A stretch of 64,000 nucleotides of DNA from Bacillus sp. HSf4 (GCF_029537375.1 NZ_CP120679.1:2530001-2594000), one strand, 5' to 3'. Positions 34,167 through 43,092 are shown, counted from the stretch's first letter. Numbers and translations are program-made. Notes: generated by a model not told the origin, from the letters alone.

Positions 34167-35423
34167 CTATTGATCTTTTCTCCCGTCTTGGAAAAAATCT
34201 TTGTTGAAACTTGTTCCGCTTGTACGGCTCTCTTTCCCTGCGATTTTGATTCCTTTTTGGATAAGATCCGTGCCATATTTCCCGTTCAGCTCCTCGATCA
34301 CCTTTTGGATCGGCTCATCTTTGGCATCCTGCTGAAAAGAAAACAAATCAAGCTGTTTGACCGCTTCTTTCCGTTTGACAAGATCTGTCCCCGTCACACC
34401 TAAAAGCCTGACGGCGCTTCCTTGCCAATGCTGTTTAAACAGCGCTTTCGCCTCTTCGGCAATCGCGTCTGCGACATCGGTCGGATTGAGAAGGGTCTTG
34501 CTTCTTGTGATATTCGTCCAGTCAGCATAACGGATCATGATAAACAGTTTCGAAGCCATGACTTCTTTTCGTCTCAGCCTGTTGCTGACCGAAACGGACA
34601 GCTTGTCGATGAGGCCGGCGAGCTCTCTTTCATCTGTAGAGTCATGCGGAAGCGTCGAGGAATTGCCGACGCTTTTAAATTCATAAATTCTCTCCGGGTT
34701 CACCTCGCCTGTGTCGATTCCATTGGCCCGTCTTTTCAGCCTTGGACCGTTGATGCCGAGCAGCTGTTTTAAAGCGTGCTCATCTGCCGCGGCCAGATCC
34801 CCGATCTTCTCAATTTCCAGCCCTCTGAGCTTTTCGGCCGTTTTTTGCCCAACTCCGTACATTTCGCTGATATCAAGGGGCCAGAGCAATTGCGGCACTT
34901 CCCGTTTTCTTAAAATCGTAATTCCGAGCGGTTTTTTCATGTCTGAAGCCATTTTCGCCAAAAATTTATTAGGCGCAATCCCGATGCTTGACGGGAGAAG
35001 CAGTTCTTTTTGGAGGCGCTTTTGGATTTCCAGTGCGGTTTCATATGCTTGATTGCGGTAAGGTGTCTCGGTCAAATCCATATAGCCTTCATCAATGGAA
35101 ACGGGTTCGACCAGATCGGTGTACTCCCTCAACACTTGAAACATTTCTTTTGAAGAGCTGCGATAACGGTCAAAATTCGGCGGTTTCACGATCAGTTCAG
35201 GGCAGATGCGCTTCGCTTCCCAAAGCGGCATCGGGGGCTTTACTCCGCGGGCTCTTGCTTCATAGCTGCATGTCACAACGATCCCCTTGCGCTCTTTCGC
35301 ATTTCCCGCAATGGCGAGCGGCCTGCCGCTCAAGGAAGGATCATACGCCATTTCAACCGAAGCGTAAAAACTGTTCATATCGATATGAAAGATGACTCTT
35401 CCTTTTGGTTTTCCTGCAGTCAA
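34167..35423 (-). CDS. polY1: Y-family DNA polymerase IV (PolY1/YqjH)
   Basis: This 418-residue translesion polymerase has the catalytic acidic motifs FHIDMNSFYASVE (residues 12-24) and SIDEGYMDLTET (near 108), a helix-hairpin-helix region GVGQKTAEKLRGL, a little-finger domain and a beta-clamp-binding motif QLDLF near residue 376. It would copy damaged or stalled templates in the cytoplasm and is usually error-prone. It is divergent from mifM-yidC2, as in B. subtilis. A convincing LexA operator was not found upstream. Confidence 0.92.
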   Translation of the reverse strand: MTAGKPKGRVIFHIDMNSFYASVEMAYDPSLSGRPLAIAGNAKERKGIVVTCSYEARARGVKPPMPLWEAKRICPELIVKPPNFDRYRSSSKEMFQVLREYTDLVEPVSIDEGYMDLTETPYRNQAYETALEIQKRLQKELLLPSSIGIAPNKFLAKMASDMKKPLGITILRKREVPQLLWPLDISEMYGVGQKTAEKLRGLEIEKIGDLAAADEHALKQLLGINGPRLKRRANGIDTGEVNPERIYEFKSVGNSSTLPHDSTDERELAGLIDKLSVSVSNRLRRKEVMASKLFIMIRYADWTNITRSKTLLNPTDVADAIAEEAKALFKQHWQGSAVRLLGVTGTDLVKRKEAVKQLDLFSFQQDAKDEPIQKVIEELNGKYGTDLIQKGIKIAGKESRTSGTSFNKDFFQDGRKDQ

Positions 35424-35499
35424 AGCGTCCCCCTCCTGATTGTCCCATTAGACATCGAAACGTTCATATAGTAAGATGGTTATTGAAACGGAAGTGATC

Positions 35500-35784
35500 A
35501 TGTTGATTCTTGAAACTTTTAACGATGCTTTTTTTCTGTTTGAGTTTTTCACAATCATTCTTCCCGCATTGACCGCCATTGGAATCGCCCTGATTTTAAA
35601 GGATTGCTGTACGGATAACGATTGGAAAAACAAACGGATTGAAGAATATAAAGCGATTCATTTTATTTACAAAATCGATTTTCTCGTTATCCTATATCAT
35701 CGCATTACGGTATGGATAAGTAAAGTCATACGCATGAAGACTTCATCGAATGATGATGAAGACCATCGTCTCCTTCTTCTTTGA
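35500..35784 (+). CDS. mifM: Arrest peptide MifM, membrane insertion monitor
   Basis: This 94-residue leader membrane protein (from the ATG at 35500) is proposed to stall its own translation when membrane insertion by SpoIIIJ fails, thereby switching on yidC2. One hydrophobic helix spans about residues 10-33. The C-terminal arrest region keeps the pattern I recall for B. subtilis MifM: RITVWISKVIRMK (residues 68-80) followed by the acidic NDDEDH (84-89) and a run of leucines at the end. A stem-loop hiding the yidC2 ribosome-binding site begins within its last codons. In B. subtilis the gene was called yqzJ. Stalling is inferred from motif and position. Confidence 0.88.
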   Translation: MLILETFNDAFFLFEFFTIILPALTAIGIALILKDCCTDNDWKNKRIEEYKAIHFIYKIDFLVILYHRITVWISKVIRMKTSSNDDEDHRLLLL

Positions 35785-35831
35785 TTTTCAATTGGACAAG
35801 GGGCTTAAAAAGAGCCCAAAAGAAGGAGGAG
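35770..35831 (+). promoter_or_regulatory. Stem-loop masking the yidC2 ribosome-binding site
   Basis: CTCCTTCTT (35770-35778) pairs perfectly with AAGAAGGAG (35820-35828), which contains the yidC2 Shine-Dalgarno sequence. An inner stem GGGCT / AGCCC (35801-35805, 35813-35817) caps it. A ribosome stalled near the end of mifM would open it and allow yidC2 translation. Confidence 0.8.
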
Positions 35832-35834
35832 AAC

Positions 35835-36665
35835 GTGTTGAACACGACATTAAAAAAATTCTTTACAGCAGCCTTGCTGCTGCTTTCAACGCTATTGATC
35901 GGAGGGCATGCCTCGGCTGCCACAGGCAGCTCCCCGGCGGGAGACGGCAACTTCTTCCAACATTATATCGTGGTTCCGTTTTCAGATCTGATCAAAGGAA
36001 TCGCCGGTTTGTTTCACGGAAGCTACGGGCTTTCGATTATTCTGGTGACGATCATCGTCCGTTTTCTCGTCTTGCCTCTGTTTGCCAACCAGTTTAAAAA
36101 GCAGCGGGTCATGCAGGAAAAAATGGCGCTGGTCAAACCTGAAATGGATGCGATTCAAAGCAAATTGAAAAAAACGAAAGACCCTGCCAAGCAAAAGGAG
36201 CTTCAGCAGGAAATGATGAAGCTTTATCAAAAGCACAACATTAATCCGCTGGCGATCGGGTGCCTGCCGATGCTGATTCAATTTCCGATTTTGGTCGGTT
36301 TATATTATGCCATCCGGTCGACACCTGAAATTGCATCCCATTCATTCCTTTGGTTTAACCTTGGGCATGCTGATGTGTTCATGTCTTTATGTGCAGGCTT
36401 GATGTATTTCATCCAGTTTTATGTGACGCAAAAGATGAACGCGCAGACTTCTGCTCAGTCTAACCCGGCGGCTCAACAGTCCGCCAAGATCATGGGATTG
36501 TTTTTCCCGGTGATGATGACGATCTTTTCTCTCAACGTCCCGGCAGCACTGCCGCTTTACTGGATGACAAGCGGGCTGTTTTTGACGATTCAGTCCGTCG
36601 TTCTTCATCAGCTTTACCGAAAAAACAAGCACGCGGTTCAGCCGGCTGAACAAACATCAAAATAA
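35835..36665 (+). CDS. yidC2: Membrane protein insertase YidC2
   Basis: This second Oxa1/YidC-family insertase is 276 residues from a GTG at 35835; a TTG at 35838 is nearly as good, and the earlier open frame overlaps mifM. A signal peptide (FFTAALLLLSTLLIGGHASA) is followed by five hydrophobic segments. The conserved hydrophilic-groove Arg is in IIVRFLVLPLF. PLAIGCLPMLIQFPILVGLYYAI and PAALPLYWMTSGLFLTIQS are family landmarks. It assists insertion of membrane proteins and substitutes for SpoIIIJ. Expression should depend on MifM stalling, as shown for B. subtilis. Confidence 0.93.
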   Translation: MLNTTLKKFFTAALLLLSTLLIGGHASAATGSSPAGDGNFFQHYIVVPFSDLIKGIAGLFHGSYGLSIILVTIIVRFLVLPLFANQFKKQRVMQEKMALVKPEMDAIQSKLKKTKDPAKQKELQQEMMKLYQKHNINPLAIGCLPMLIQFPILVGLYYAIRSTPEIASHSFLWFNLGHADVFMSLCAGLMYFIQFYVTQKMNAQTSAQSNPAAQQSAKIMGLFFPVMMTIFSLNVPAALPLYWMTSGLFLTIQSVVLHQLYRKNKHAVQPAEQTSK

Positions 36666-36698
36666 AAAGGTTGCGCCTTTAAAAGGCGCGACCTTTTT
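36664..36698 (+). terminator. Terminator of yidC2
   Basis: AAAAAGGT-GCGCCTTT / AAAGGCGC-ACCTTTTT is a long stem with one mismatch, followed by a T run. Confidence 0.85.
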
Positions 36699-36774
36699 TT
36701 ACATTCCTTCGATGTTTCGGATGAGTTTTACTGGCAGAAAGGTTGGCATGTTGATTTCCATGTCAACCGCCGCT

Positions 36775-37893
36775 TTATGACGGATTGGCCACTTCCTCAA
36801 TAATCGCAAGCACCATTTCTGCTGTTTTGACAAGTTCTTCAATCGGCATTTTTTCATTTTTTGTGTGAATTTCTTCATATCCTACCGCAAGATTGACGGT
36901 TGGAATGCCGTGACCGGCGATGACATTGGCGTCGCTTCCCCCGCCGCTAGTCAACAGCTCATATGGACGGCCGATTTTTTCGGCAGCTTTTTTGGCAATC
37001 TCCACAACGGGATCCCCGTCTTGATACTTGAATCCGGGATACATGACTTCGATCTCCACCTCGGCTCTTCCGCCCATTTCGGCGGCAGCCGTTTCAAAAG
37101 CCTGCTTCATTTTTTCCGCTTGCTTCTCCATTTTTTCAGGTACGAGTGACCGAGCTTCCGCCAGGATTTCGACCTGGTCGCACACGATATTGGTTTGTGT
37201 TCCGCCTTCAAAGCGGCCGATGTTGGCCGTCGTTTCCTCGTCGATGCGGCCAAGCGGCATTTTAGCTATCGCTTTTGAAGCGATCGTAATAGCGGAAACG
37301 CCTTTTTCCGGTTCAACTCCTGCATGAGCCGTTTTTCCGTAGACAGATGCCCTGATTTTCGCCTGTGTCGGCGCAGCCACGATAATATTGCCGACCTTGC
37401 CGTCTGAATCAAGGGCATAGCCATACTCCGCTTTAATGAGCGACCGGTCCAAAGCTTTCGCTCCGACAAGCCCCGATTCTTCTCCGGCCGTGATGATCAA
37501 TTGGATCGTACCGTGCGGAATGTTCCTTTCCTTCAAGACTCTCACGGCTTCAAGCATGGCCGCAAGCCCTGTTTTATCGTCGGCTCCCAGGATCGTCGTA
37601 CCGTCGGTTTTGACATAGCCGTCTTCAATGACAGGTTTTACCCCTTTGCCGGGGACAACCGTGTCCATATGCGATGTAAAGTAAATCGTGTCCGCCTCTT
37701 TTGTTCCGGGAAGTGTACATACCAAATTGCCGGCTCCATGTCCGGTTGATGACGCACTGTCATCTTCAACGACCTCCATTCCCAGAGCCGTAAATTTTTC
37801 TTTCAGCACTTTGCAGATGTCTGCTTCGTGCTTTGTCTCCGAGTCGATTTGCACAAGCTCTAAAAACTCTTCCAACAGTCGTTTTTCGTTCAT
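36775..37893 (-). CDS. yqjE: M20 family peptidase, tripeptidase T-like (YqjE)
   Basis: This 372-residue zinc-dependent aminopeptidase starts at the ATG at 37893 with GGAGGGGG upstream. Visible metal and active-site segments are FTSHMDTVVPG, LGADDKTG, TAGEESGLVGA (Glu-Glu) and SGGGSDANV, with a dimerisation domain around residues 180-290. It resembles B. subtilis YqjE and PepT, which release N-terminal residues from tripeptides in the cytoplasm. It is 19 bases downstream of the carboxyltransferase gene, so they are co-transcribed. Confidence 0.88.
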   Translation of the reverse strand: MNEKRLLEEFLELVQIDSETKHEADICKVLKEKFTALGMEVVEDDSASSTGHGAGNLVCTLPGTKEADTIYFTSHMDTVVPGKGVKPVIEDGYVKTDGTTILGADDKTGLAAMLEAVRVLKERNIPHGTIQLIITAGEESGLVGAKALDRSLIKAEYGYALDSDGKVGNIIVAAPTQAKIRASVYGKTAHAGVEPEKGVSAITIASKAIAKMPLGRIDEETTANIGRFEGGTQTNIVCDQVEILAEARSLVPEKMEKQAEKMKQAFETAAAEMGGRAEVEIEVMYPGFKYQDGDPVVEIAKKAAEKIGRPYELLTSGGGSDANVIAGHGIPTVNLAVGYEEIHTKNEKMPIEELVKTAEMVLAIIEEVANPS

Positions 37894-37912
37894 GCTTGTT
37901 CCCCCTCCATTT

Positions 37913-39445
37913 TTAAAGCGGTATATTTCCATGCTTTTTTATCGGCCGAATCTCCTGCTTGCTCTTCAGCATGTCAAACGTCTGAATCAGTCTTTTCCGC
38001 GTCTCTTTCGGATCAATGATATCATCGACCATCCCGTGACGGGCGGCGATAAACGGACTTGAAGCCTGCTTGCACCGCCGGACCTTGCGAGCCCTTTCCG
38101 CCTCCGGATGTGCCGAGCTTTCAATTTCTTCGGCAAACAGCAGGTCAGCGGCTTCTTCGGCTCCCATCACCGCGATCTCGGCATTCGGCCAGGCAAATAC
38201 GGCATCCGCCCCAAGGGCCTTGCTGTTTAAAGCCACATAAGCTCCTCCGTACGCTTTTCGAATAATAACCGTCACTTTGGGTGTGGTGGCTTCTGCATAG
38301 GCATAAAGGATTTTTGCTCCATGTCTGATCATCCCTCCGTGCTCCTCGCGGATTCCCGGAAGAAACCCTGGTACGTCGACCAGCGTCAGAATGGGGATCT
38401 GAAACGAATCGCAAAAACGGATGAATCGAGCAATTTTATCAGCCGCATCCATGTTCAGACTGCCTGCCAGATGTCTCGGCTGATTGGCGACAACGGCCGT
38501 CACTTCACCGGCGATCCGTATAAAGCCGATCACGGCGTTTTTGGCAAAATGCTGCTGTACTTCAAAGAATGTCCCGCAGTCTGCGATTTCATGGATGATG
38601 TTTTTCATATCGTACGGCCGCTGGCCATCGCTGGGCAGTATCGTCAAAAGAGTGGGCCTCATATCGTCGTCTTTTGCCGGCTTCATTTGAACAGGAGGTT
38701 TTTCTTCGTGATTCTGCGGGATGTAGGATAAAAGCTTGCGCACATCCTTGAGGACGGCCTCATCGGAATCCCCGGAAAAGTGCGCGTTTCCGCTGATTGA
38801 ATTATGTATGGACGAACCTCCTAATTCACCGGCTGTGACATTTTCTCCCGTTGCTTTTTTGATCACTTTCGGCCCGGTAATAAACATCTGTCCGGTTTTT
38901 TCGCTCATCAGAACGAAATCGGTCAGCGCCGGTGAATAAACGGCGCCTCCGGCACAAGGTCCGAGAATGACAGAGATTTGCGGAATGATGCCAGAGCAAA
39001 GGACATTTCGATAAAAAATATGACCGTATCCATCTAATGATAGCACACCCTCTTGAATTCTCGCACCACCTGAGTCGTTCAGACCGATGAAAGGGGTTTT
39101 ATTTTGAAGAGCCAGATCCATGACGGCGGCAATTTTTTTCGCATGCATCTCTCCAAGCGCCCCTCCGGTGACGGTAAAATCCTGTGAAAATAAATACACC
39201 GGCCGGCCGTCGATTTTTCCGAATCCAGTCACAACCCCATCTCCTAGAGGCCCGCCGGACTGCCTGCTTCTGACAAAGGCGTTCAGTTCAGTGAAGCTGC
39301 CTTCATCAAGCAAGAGCTCGATTCGCTCCCTGGCCGTCAGCTTCCCTTTTTGCTTCTGCCTGTCGATCCTTTCCTTCCCTCCGCCGAGAGAGGCAATGCG
39401 GCGGGTTTGAGCTAAATCATCGACTCTTTCAAACATGTCCATTAT
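37913..39445 (-). CDS. yqjD: Acyl-CoA carboxyltransferase (propionyl-CoA/methylmalonyl-CoA type), YqjD
   Basis: This biotin-dependent carboxyltransferase is 510 residues from the ATG at 39445 with AAGGAG upstream; the open frame to 39631 has no start context and is antisense to prli42. It has the two crotonase-like halves with GGARIQEGVLSL and GPCAGGAVYSPALTDFV (oxyanion region 1), and LVDVPGFLPG with RKAYGGAYVALNSKALGADAVFAWP (region 2). The family uses propionyl-CoA, methylcrotonyl-CoA or methylmalonyl-CoA. The epimerase gene yqjC that I recall next to it in B. subtilis is not present here. Substrate is unresolved. Confidence 0.88.
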   Translation of the reverse strand: MMDMFERVDDLAQTRRIASLGGGKERIDRQKQKGKLTARERIELLLDEGSFTELNAFVRSRQSGGPLGDGVVTGFGKIDGRPVYLFSQDFTVTGGALGEMHAKKIAAVMDLALQNKTPFIGLNDSGGARIQEGVLSLDGYGHIFYRNVLCSGIIPQISVILGPCAGGAVYSPALTDFVLMSEKTGQMFITGPKVIKKATGENVTAGELGGSSIHNSISGNAHFSGDSDEAVLKDVRKLLSYIPQNHEEKPPVQMKPAKDDDMRPTLLTILPSDGQRPYDMKNIIHEIADCGTFFEVQQHFAKNAVIGFIRIAGEVTAVVANQPRHLAGSLNMDAADKIARFIRFCDSFQIPILTLVDVPGFLPGIREEHGGMIRHGAKILYAYAEATTPKVTVIIRKAYGGAYVALNSKALGADAVFAWPNAEIAVMGAEEAADLLFAEEIESSAHPEAERARKVRRCKQASSPFIAARHGMVDDIIDPKETRKRLIQTFDMLKSKQEIRPIKKHGNIPL

Positions 39446-39548
39446 TTCTGCTCCTTCTCTAAAAAGATTGTGTTCTCGTGGCCTTCGCTTGTCCGATGAA
39501 GAAAAGCAGGATAAAATAGTGGAAGAATAGAAAACAGAGGTGAACAGC

Positions 39549-39641
39549 TTGTCCCAAAAATTTATCAAAATCATGGTGATTGTCATGATCAGTATTATGG
39601 TACTGACGAGCGTGCTTACAGGAATCAGCATGATATTTTAA
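39549..39641 (+). CDS. prli42: Stressosome-associated miniprotein Prli42
   Basis: This 30-residue membrane miniprotein, far below usual ORF cut-offs, reads MSQKFIKIMVIVMISIM for its first 17 residues and ends LTSVLTGISMIF. It starts at a TTG with AGAGGTGA 8 bases upstream. A basic N-terminus followed by a single helix ending in the SVLTGxxM pattern matches the Listeria stressosome anchor Prli42 as I recall it (K-rich start, LSSLLTGVLMFL end). In Listeria it tethers the RsbR stressosome to the membrane. The gene lies on the opposite strand from, and within the open upstream frame of, yqjD. Confidence 0.8.
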   Translation: MSQKFIKIMVIVMISIMVLTSVLTGISMIF

Positions 39642-39687
39642 ACGATACATGTTTTAAAAGATCGTATGGATCACTGATCCGCCAGAC

Positions 39688-39741
39688 AAAAAAAAGACCG
39701 CAGCGATTTCTCCTTCATTAGATTGGCCAATGAAGGAGAAA
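39688..39741 (-). terminator. Terminator region of yqjA
   Basis: TTTCTCCTTCATT / AATGAAGGAGAAA (39707-39719, 39729-39741) is a 13-base stem. On the minus strand the T run (39695-39688) comes 11 bases after it. Confidence 0.55.
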
Positions 39742-39750
39742 CTCATGCGA

Positions 39751-40710
39751 TCATGCAGGAGATTTAATCCCTTTAAAATAACTTTTGATCACCAAATACC
39801 TTTCCATTTCACCGAGAAAGTTAAAAAGGGCTGCGCGCGCTTCAAATTCCTCGCGCGTCGTCGGCAGCTCCATCTCTTCGAATGCCTCTCTCATCTCAAC
39901 GAGACGCTTTAAAAATTTGTGAGCCGTATTTCCCGGATGGATGGCTCCCCTCAAATCATGAATAAACGCTGCGATGATATGGCCCTGTTCCACCGTCATC
40001 GAGATCGATGTAATCTTCGGCAGCACCCTTTCGATAATTTCGAATTGTTTTTCCCGCATTTTAAAGTAGTGATAATAAATATTTTCATGGCGCAGGACAT
40101 GATTTTCGACATCGCGGTATGCCAATGTTTTCGCCTCGTCGATCAAACGATGCGTTTCAGGGATTTCCTTTCCCGTCCAATCCTGCTCTCCTGTCAGCAA
40201 ATAGCGCTCGATCTCTTCGAAGATTTTGGCAAAGTTATCTTCGATTTTCTGCTGATACCCCTTAAGCTGTTTGTCCATGCTCGGCATATACAAGTTCATG
40301 AGAAGAGCGACCCCGATCCCGGTGACGATGATTAAAAATTCATTCCAGATCAACGGAAGGGTGATTCCCTCTGACATATAAAGATGAAGGACGATGACCG
40401 AGCTCGTCACAATGCCTTCTTTTATTTTCAAAAAAACGGTTGTCGGAATAAAGAACAGCAGCATGATCCCGATGACAATCGGATGATAGCCGATCAGTTC
40501 AAAAAAGCAGTAGGAAAAAACAATCGCCAGGCAGCATGCCGCAAAACGGGCCCATGAAGCTTGAAGAGACCGTTTTTTCGTCACTTGAATACAAAGGATT
40601 GTAATAATGCCTGTTGAAACAAAATTGTGGAGGCCGATGAGCTGTGCGATATAGATGGCCAATGCTGTTCCAAGCGCTGTTTTTAATGTGCGATAACCTA
40701 TTTTAAACAT
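39751..40710 (-). CDS. yqjA: Aromatic acid exporter-like membrane protein YqjA
   Basis: This 319-residue protein has about six N-terminal hydrophobic helices (residues 1-140) and a cytoplasmic C-terminal helical domain (about 145-319), the half-size FUSC/ArAE layout. The ATG at 40710 (GGGGTTAACG upstream) is preferred over the ATG 12 bases earlier. LLLTGEQDWTGKEIPETHRL and HDLRGAIHPGNTAHKFL mark the cytoplasmic domain. It corresponds to B. subtilis YqjA, whose cargo is unknown. It stands alone between two terminators. Confidence 0.85.
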   Translation of the reverse strand: MFKIGYRTLKTALGTALAIYIAQLIGLHNFVSTGIITILCIQVTKKRSLQASWARFAACCLAIVFSYCFFELIGYHPIVIGIMLLFFIPTTVFLKIKEGIVTSSVIVLHLYMSEGITLPLIWNEFLIIVTGIGVALLMNLYMPSMDKQLKGYQQKIEDNFAKIFEEIERYLLTGEQDWTGKEIPETHRLIDEAKTLAYRDVENHVLRHENIYYHYFKMREKQFEIIERVLPKITSISMTVEQGHIIAAFIHDLRGAIHPGNTAHKFLKRLVEMREAFEEMELPTTREEFEARAALFNFLGEMERYLVIKSYFKGIKSPA

Positions 40711-40752
40711 CGTTAACCCCAATCTTTTCTGCTAGTCTTAGTGAATAAAAAA

Positions 40753-40774
40753 GAAGAAGATCAGCATCTTCTTC
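40753..40774 (-). terminator. Terminator of artR
   Basis: GAAGAAGAT / ATCTTCTTC with a 4-base loop, followed by TTTTTT on the minus strand. Confidence 0.85.
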
Positions 40775-40782
40775 AGCTTATT

Positions 40783-41511
40783 TTATAGTATTTTCTCTAA
40801 AAAGTCTTGAGCTCTTTTCGATTTTGGAGAAGAAAAAAACGCTTTCGGATCATCGTCTTCGACAATGGTTCCTCCATCCATGAAAAGCACTCTGTCGGCG
40901 ACTTCTTTGGCAAATCCCATTTCATGTGTGACAATCACCATCGTCATTCCGGTTTTCGCCAGATCCTGCATCACTTGAAGCACTTCTTTGACCATCTCCG
41001 GATCAAGGGCTGATGTCGGTTCGTCAAACAGCATGATATCCGGATTCATCGCCAGCGCCCTGGCGATCGCGACGCGCTGCTTTTGTCCGCCTGATAAACG
41101 GTTTGGATAATCATCTTTTTTATCGAGAAGGCCGACTTTCTCAAGCAGTTCTTCCGCTTTTTTGACTGCAGCCTGTCTGCTTTCTTTTTTTACATTAACA
41201 GGCGCATAGGTAATGTTTTCAAGAACCGTTTTATGCGGAAATAAGTGAAAATGCTGAAAGACCATTCCGATATTTTCTCTGACTTTGAGCACCTTTGCTT
41301 TTGGATTTGTGATTTCTTCGCCTTGGATGAAAATGCTTCCTTCAGTCGGTTTCTCAAGCAGGTTCAAGCATCTTAGAAATGTCGACTTGCCTGAGCCTGA
41401 AGGGCCGATAACTGCGGCTACTTCGCCTTTTTCAAAGGAAACGGAAATATTTTTGAGCACCTCATTCTTTCCGAAGGATTTCGAGAGTTGGCTAACTTTA
41501 ATCATTGACAT
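40783..41511 (-). CDS. artR: Amino-acid ABC transporter ATPase ArtR
   Basis: This 242-residue ATPase drives the polar amino-acid importer encoded by this operon (arginine in B. subtilis by family knowledge). Walker A GPSGSGKS is near residues 36-43, the Q-loop is [11 protein letters not shown], the signature [15 protein letters not shown] and Walker [13 protein letters not shown], with the switch His in IVTHEMGF. The start overlaps the end of artQ by 14 nt. B. subtilis also calls it artM or yqiZ. Confidence 0.9.
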   Translation of the reverse strand: MSMIKVSQLSKSFGKNEVLKNISVSFEKGEVAAVIGPSGSGKSTFLRCLNLLEKPTEGSIFIQGEEITNPKAKVLKVRENIGMVFQHFHLFPHKTVLENITYAPVNVKKESRQAAVKKAEELLEKVGLLDKKDDYPNRLSGGQKQRVAIARALAMNPDIMLFDEPTSALDPEMVKEVLQVMQDLAKTGMTMVIVTHEMGFAKEVADRVLFMDGGTIVEDDDPKAFFSSPKSKRAQDFLEKIL

Positions 41512-42160
41512 TCAGCTTCCTTTCAATCGCTTTACCGATAAACGTCAAAATCAGGACGAGCACATAATAAATAAGGCCGGCGAAAAGCATCGGTTCCAGC
41601 GGACTGTAGATGGCAGCCCCCGCCTGATAGCTCCGTCTCATAATATCGCCGAGTCCGATGACTGTCACAACGGCTGATTCCTTTGTCAGTGTAATGGACT
41701 CGTTGATCAAAGCCGGCATAATATTTTTAAATGCCTGCGGAAGCAGCAGATCCTTCATCATTTTTGCATACGGCACACCAAGAGCCATCGCCGCCTCTTT
41801 TTGCCCTTTGTCGATCGCATTGATTCCGGCTCTGATGATTTCTGATACATAAGCAGCGGAATTTAAGCCAAATGCTGTCACGGCCGCCCAATAGGCGTCA
41901 ATATCAAAGCCCAGTAATTGCGGCAGACCGTAATAAACGATCATCAGCTGGAGAACAAGCGGTGTCCCCCTGAATATTGACGTGTAAAAATCCGCTATCC
42001 AAGCGAGCGGTTTTATCGAGCTGATTTTCAGAAGCGTGATCAAAACCCCTAGCAAAAATCCAAACACCGCCGCAGCAGCGACAACTTTTAAGGTAACACC
42101 CAAGCCTTCCAGGATGAAAGGCATCTCAGGTATTGTACTAGAAAAATCAAGAAAATTCAT
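41498..42160 (-). CDS. artQ: Amino-acid ABC transporter permease ArtQ
   Basis: This 220-residue HisM/GlnP-type inner membrane permease has about five helices. The ATPase-contact EAA loop reads [21 protein letters not shown] near residues 122-142, and [18 protein letters not shown] is the usual family motif. It is B. subtilis YqiY. It follows artP after an attenuating hairpin, which would keep permease levels below those of the binding protein. Confidence 0.9.
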   Translation of the reverse strand: MNFLDFSSTIPEMPFILEGLGVTLKVVAAAAVFGFLLGVLITLLKISSIKPLAWIADFYTSIFRGTPLVLQLMIVYYGLPQLLGFDIDAYWAAVTAFGLNSAAYVSEIIRAGINAIDKGQKEAAMALGVPYAKMMKDLLLPQAFKNIMPALINESITLTKESAVVTVIGLGDIMRRSYQAGAAIYSPLEPMLFAGLIYYVLVLILTFIGKAIERKLNVND

Positions 42161-42218
42161 GATGATGACTCTCCCTCTCCCGCCTCAGGTAAAAGAGGCG
42201 TACAATCACTTTAGAAAA

Positions 42219-42245
42219 AAAAGTTCAACAAAAAGTTGAACTTTT
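42219..42245 (-). terminator. Attenuating hairpin between artP and artQ
   Basis: AAAAGTTCAAC / GTTGAACTTTT with a 5-base loop and a following T run on the minus strand sits just after artP. Confidence 0.75.
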
Positions 42246-42250
42246 CATGC

Positions 42251-43015
42251 TTACTTTTTTGTTTCTCCGCCGAACCATTTTTCTTTCAGCTTATCAAGTT
42301 CTCCGCTTTTCTCCATTTCTTCAAGCGCTTTGTTGAACTTCTCGGTCAAATCGCTTCCCTTTTTGAAGGCGATCGCAGAGCCGGCTTTTTCATCCGGTTC
42401 TTTCGGCAGATTGTAACCAACCAGTTCTTCATTTTTATCAATATATTTTTCGGCAACGATATCTTCAATGATTGCTGCGTCAAAGCGGCCCGCTTTGATT
42501 TCTTCAGTTAAATCCGAGATGCGGTTGCGGTTTTCCACTTTTAAGTTGTAGTCAGAAGTCAGTTCCTTCGCTTTTTCTTCCTGGATGGAGCCAAGCTGCA
42601 CGCCGACCGTCTTACCTTTCAGGTCATCAAGCGATTTGATGCCGCTCGATTTTTTTGTGACGATCATGTTGTGGGCCGTATAGTAAACCTTTGAGAAATC
42701 AACTTGCTTTTTCCGTTTTGGAGTCGGTGTCATGCCTGACAGCACAATGTCTACCTTATTTGTTTTCAGCGCTGTCACCAAACCGTTGAAGTCCATGTCC
42801 TTGACTTCGATTTCATGACCGGTTTTTTTGGCAAGCGCTTTGGCCAAATCGACGTCAAAACCGACGATCTTGTCTCCGTCCTTCGATTCAAACGGCGGAT
42901 AATCGGCAGAAGTTCCCATGACCAGCGTTTTTTTATCTTCAGAGCTGCTTGTCCCGCAAGCTGCTAAAGCCAATGTGATACAAGCTGTTACCAACAGCAA
43001 CATCCATTTTTTCAT
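42251..43015 (-). CDS. artP: Amino-acid-binding lipoprotein ArtP
   Basis: This 254-residue substrate-binding protein is anchored to the outer membrane face. The signal peptide ends in the lipobox LAAC (Cys20). The type II binding domain has TSADYPPFESKDGDKIVGFD, an Arg-free SGMTPTPKRKKQVDFS segment and VGVQLGSIQEE, and ends KEKWFG. It is the first gene of artPQR (yqiXYZ). Arginine is the ligand recalled for the B. subtilis protein; polar amino acids in general are safe from sequence. Confidence 0.9.
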   Translation of the reverse strand: MKKWMLLLVTACITLALAACGTSSSEDKKTLVMGTSADYPPFESKDGDKIVGFDVDLAKALAKKTGHEIEVKDMDFNGLVTALKTNKVDIVLSGMTPTPKRKKQVDFSKVYYTAHNMIVTKKSSGIKSLDDLKGKTVGVQLGSIQEEKAKELTSDYNLKVENRNRISDLTEEIKAGRFDAAIIEDIVAEKYIDKNEELVGYNLPKEPDEKAGSAIAFKKGSDLTEKFNKALEEMEKSGELDKLKEKWFGGETKK

Positions 43016-43063
43016 GTTGTATATCCCCCTGCAATTCTTTTGAATATTTATTCGTTGTTATGT

Positions 43064-43092
43064 ATTTTAAACATTTTTCGAGCCTATTGCAA
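43064..43092 (-). promoter_or_regulatory. Promoter of artPQR
   Basis: TTGCAA (43092-43087) and TAAAAT (43069-43064) with 17 bases between, about 50 bases before the artP ATG. Confidence 0.6.

Noticed and set aside
35424-35475. Possible LexA operator before polY1 (GAACGTTTC)
   Set aside because: The half-sites GAAC and GTTT abut without the four-base spacer of the Bacillus SOS box, so it is not a credible match.
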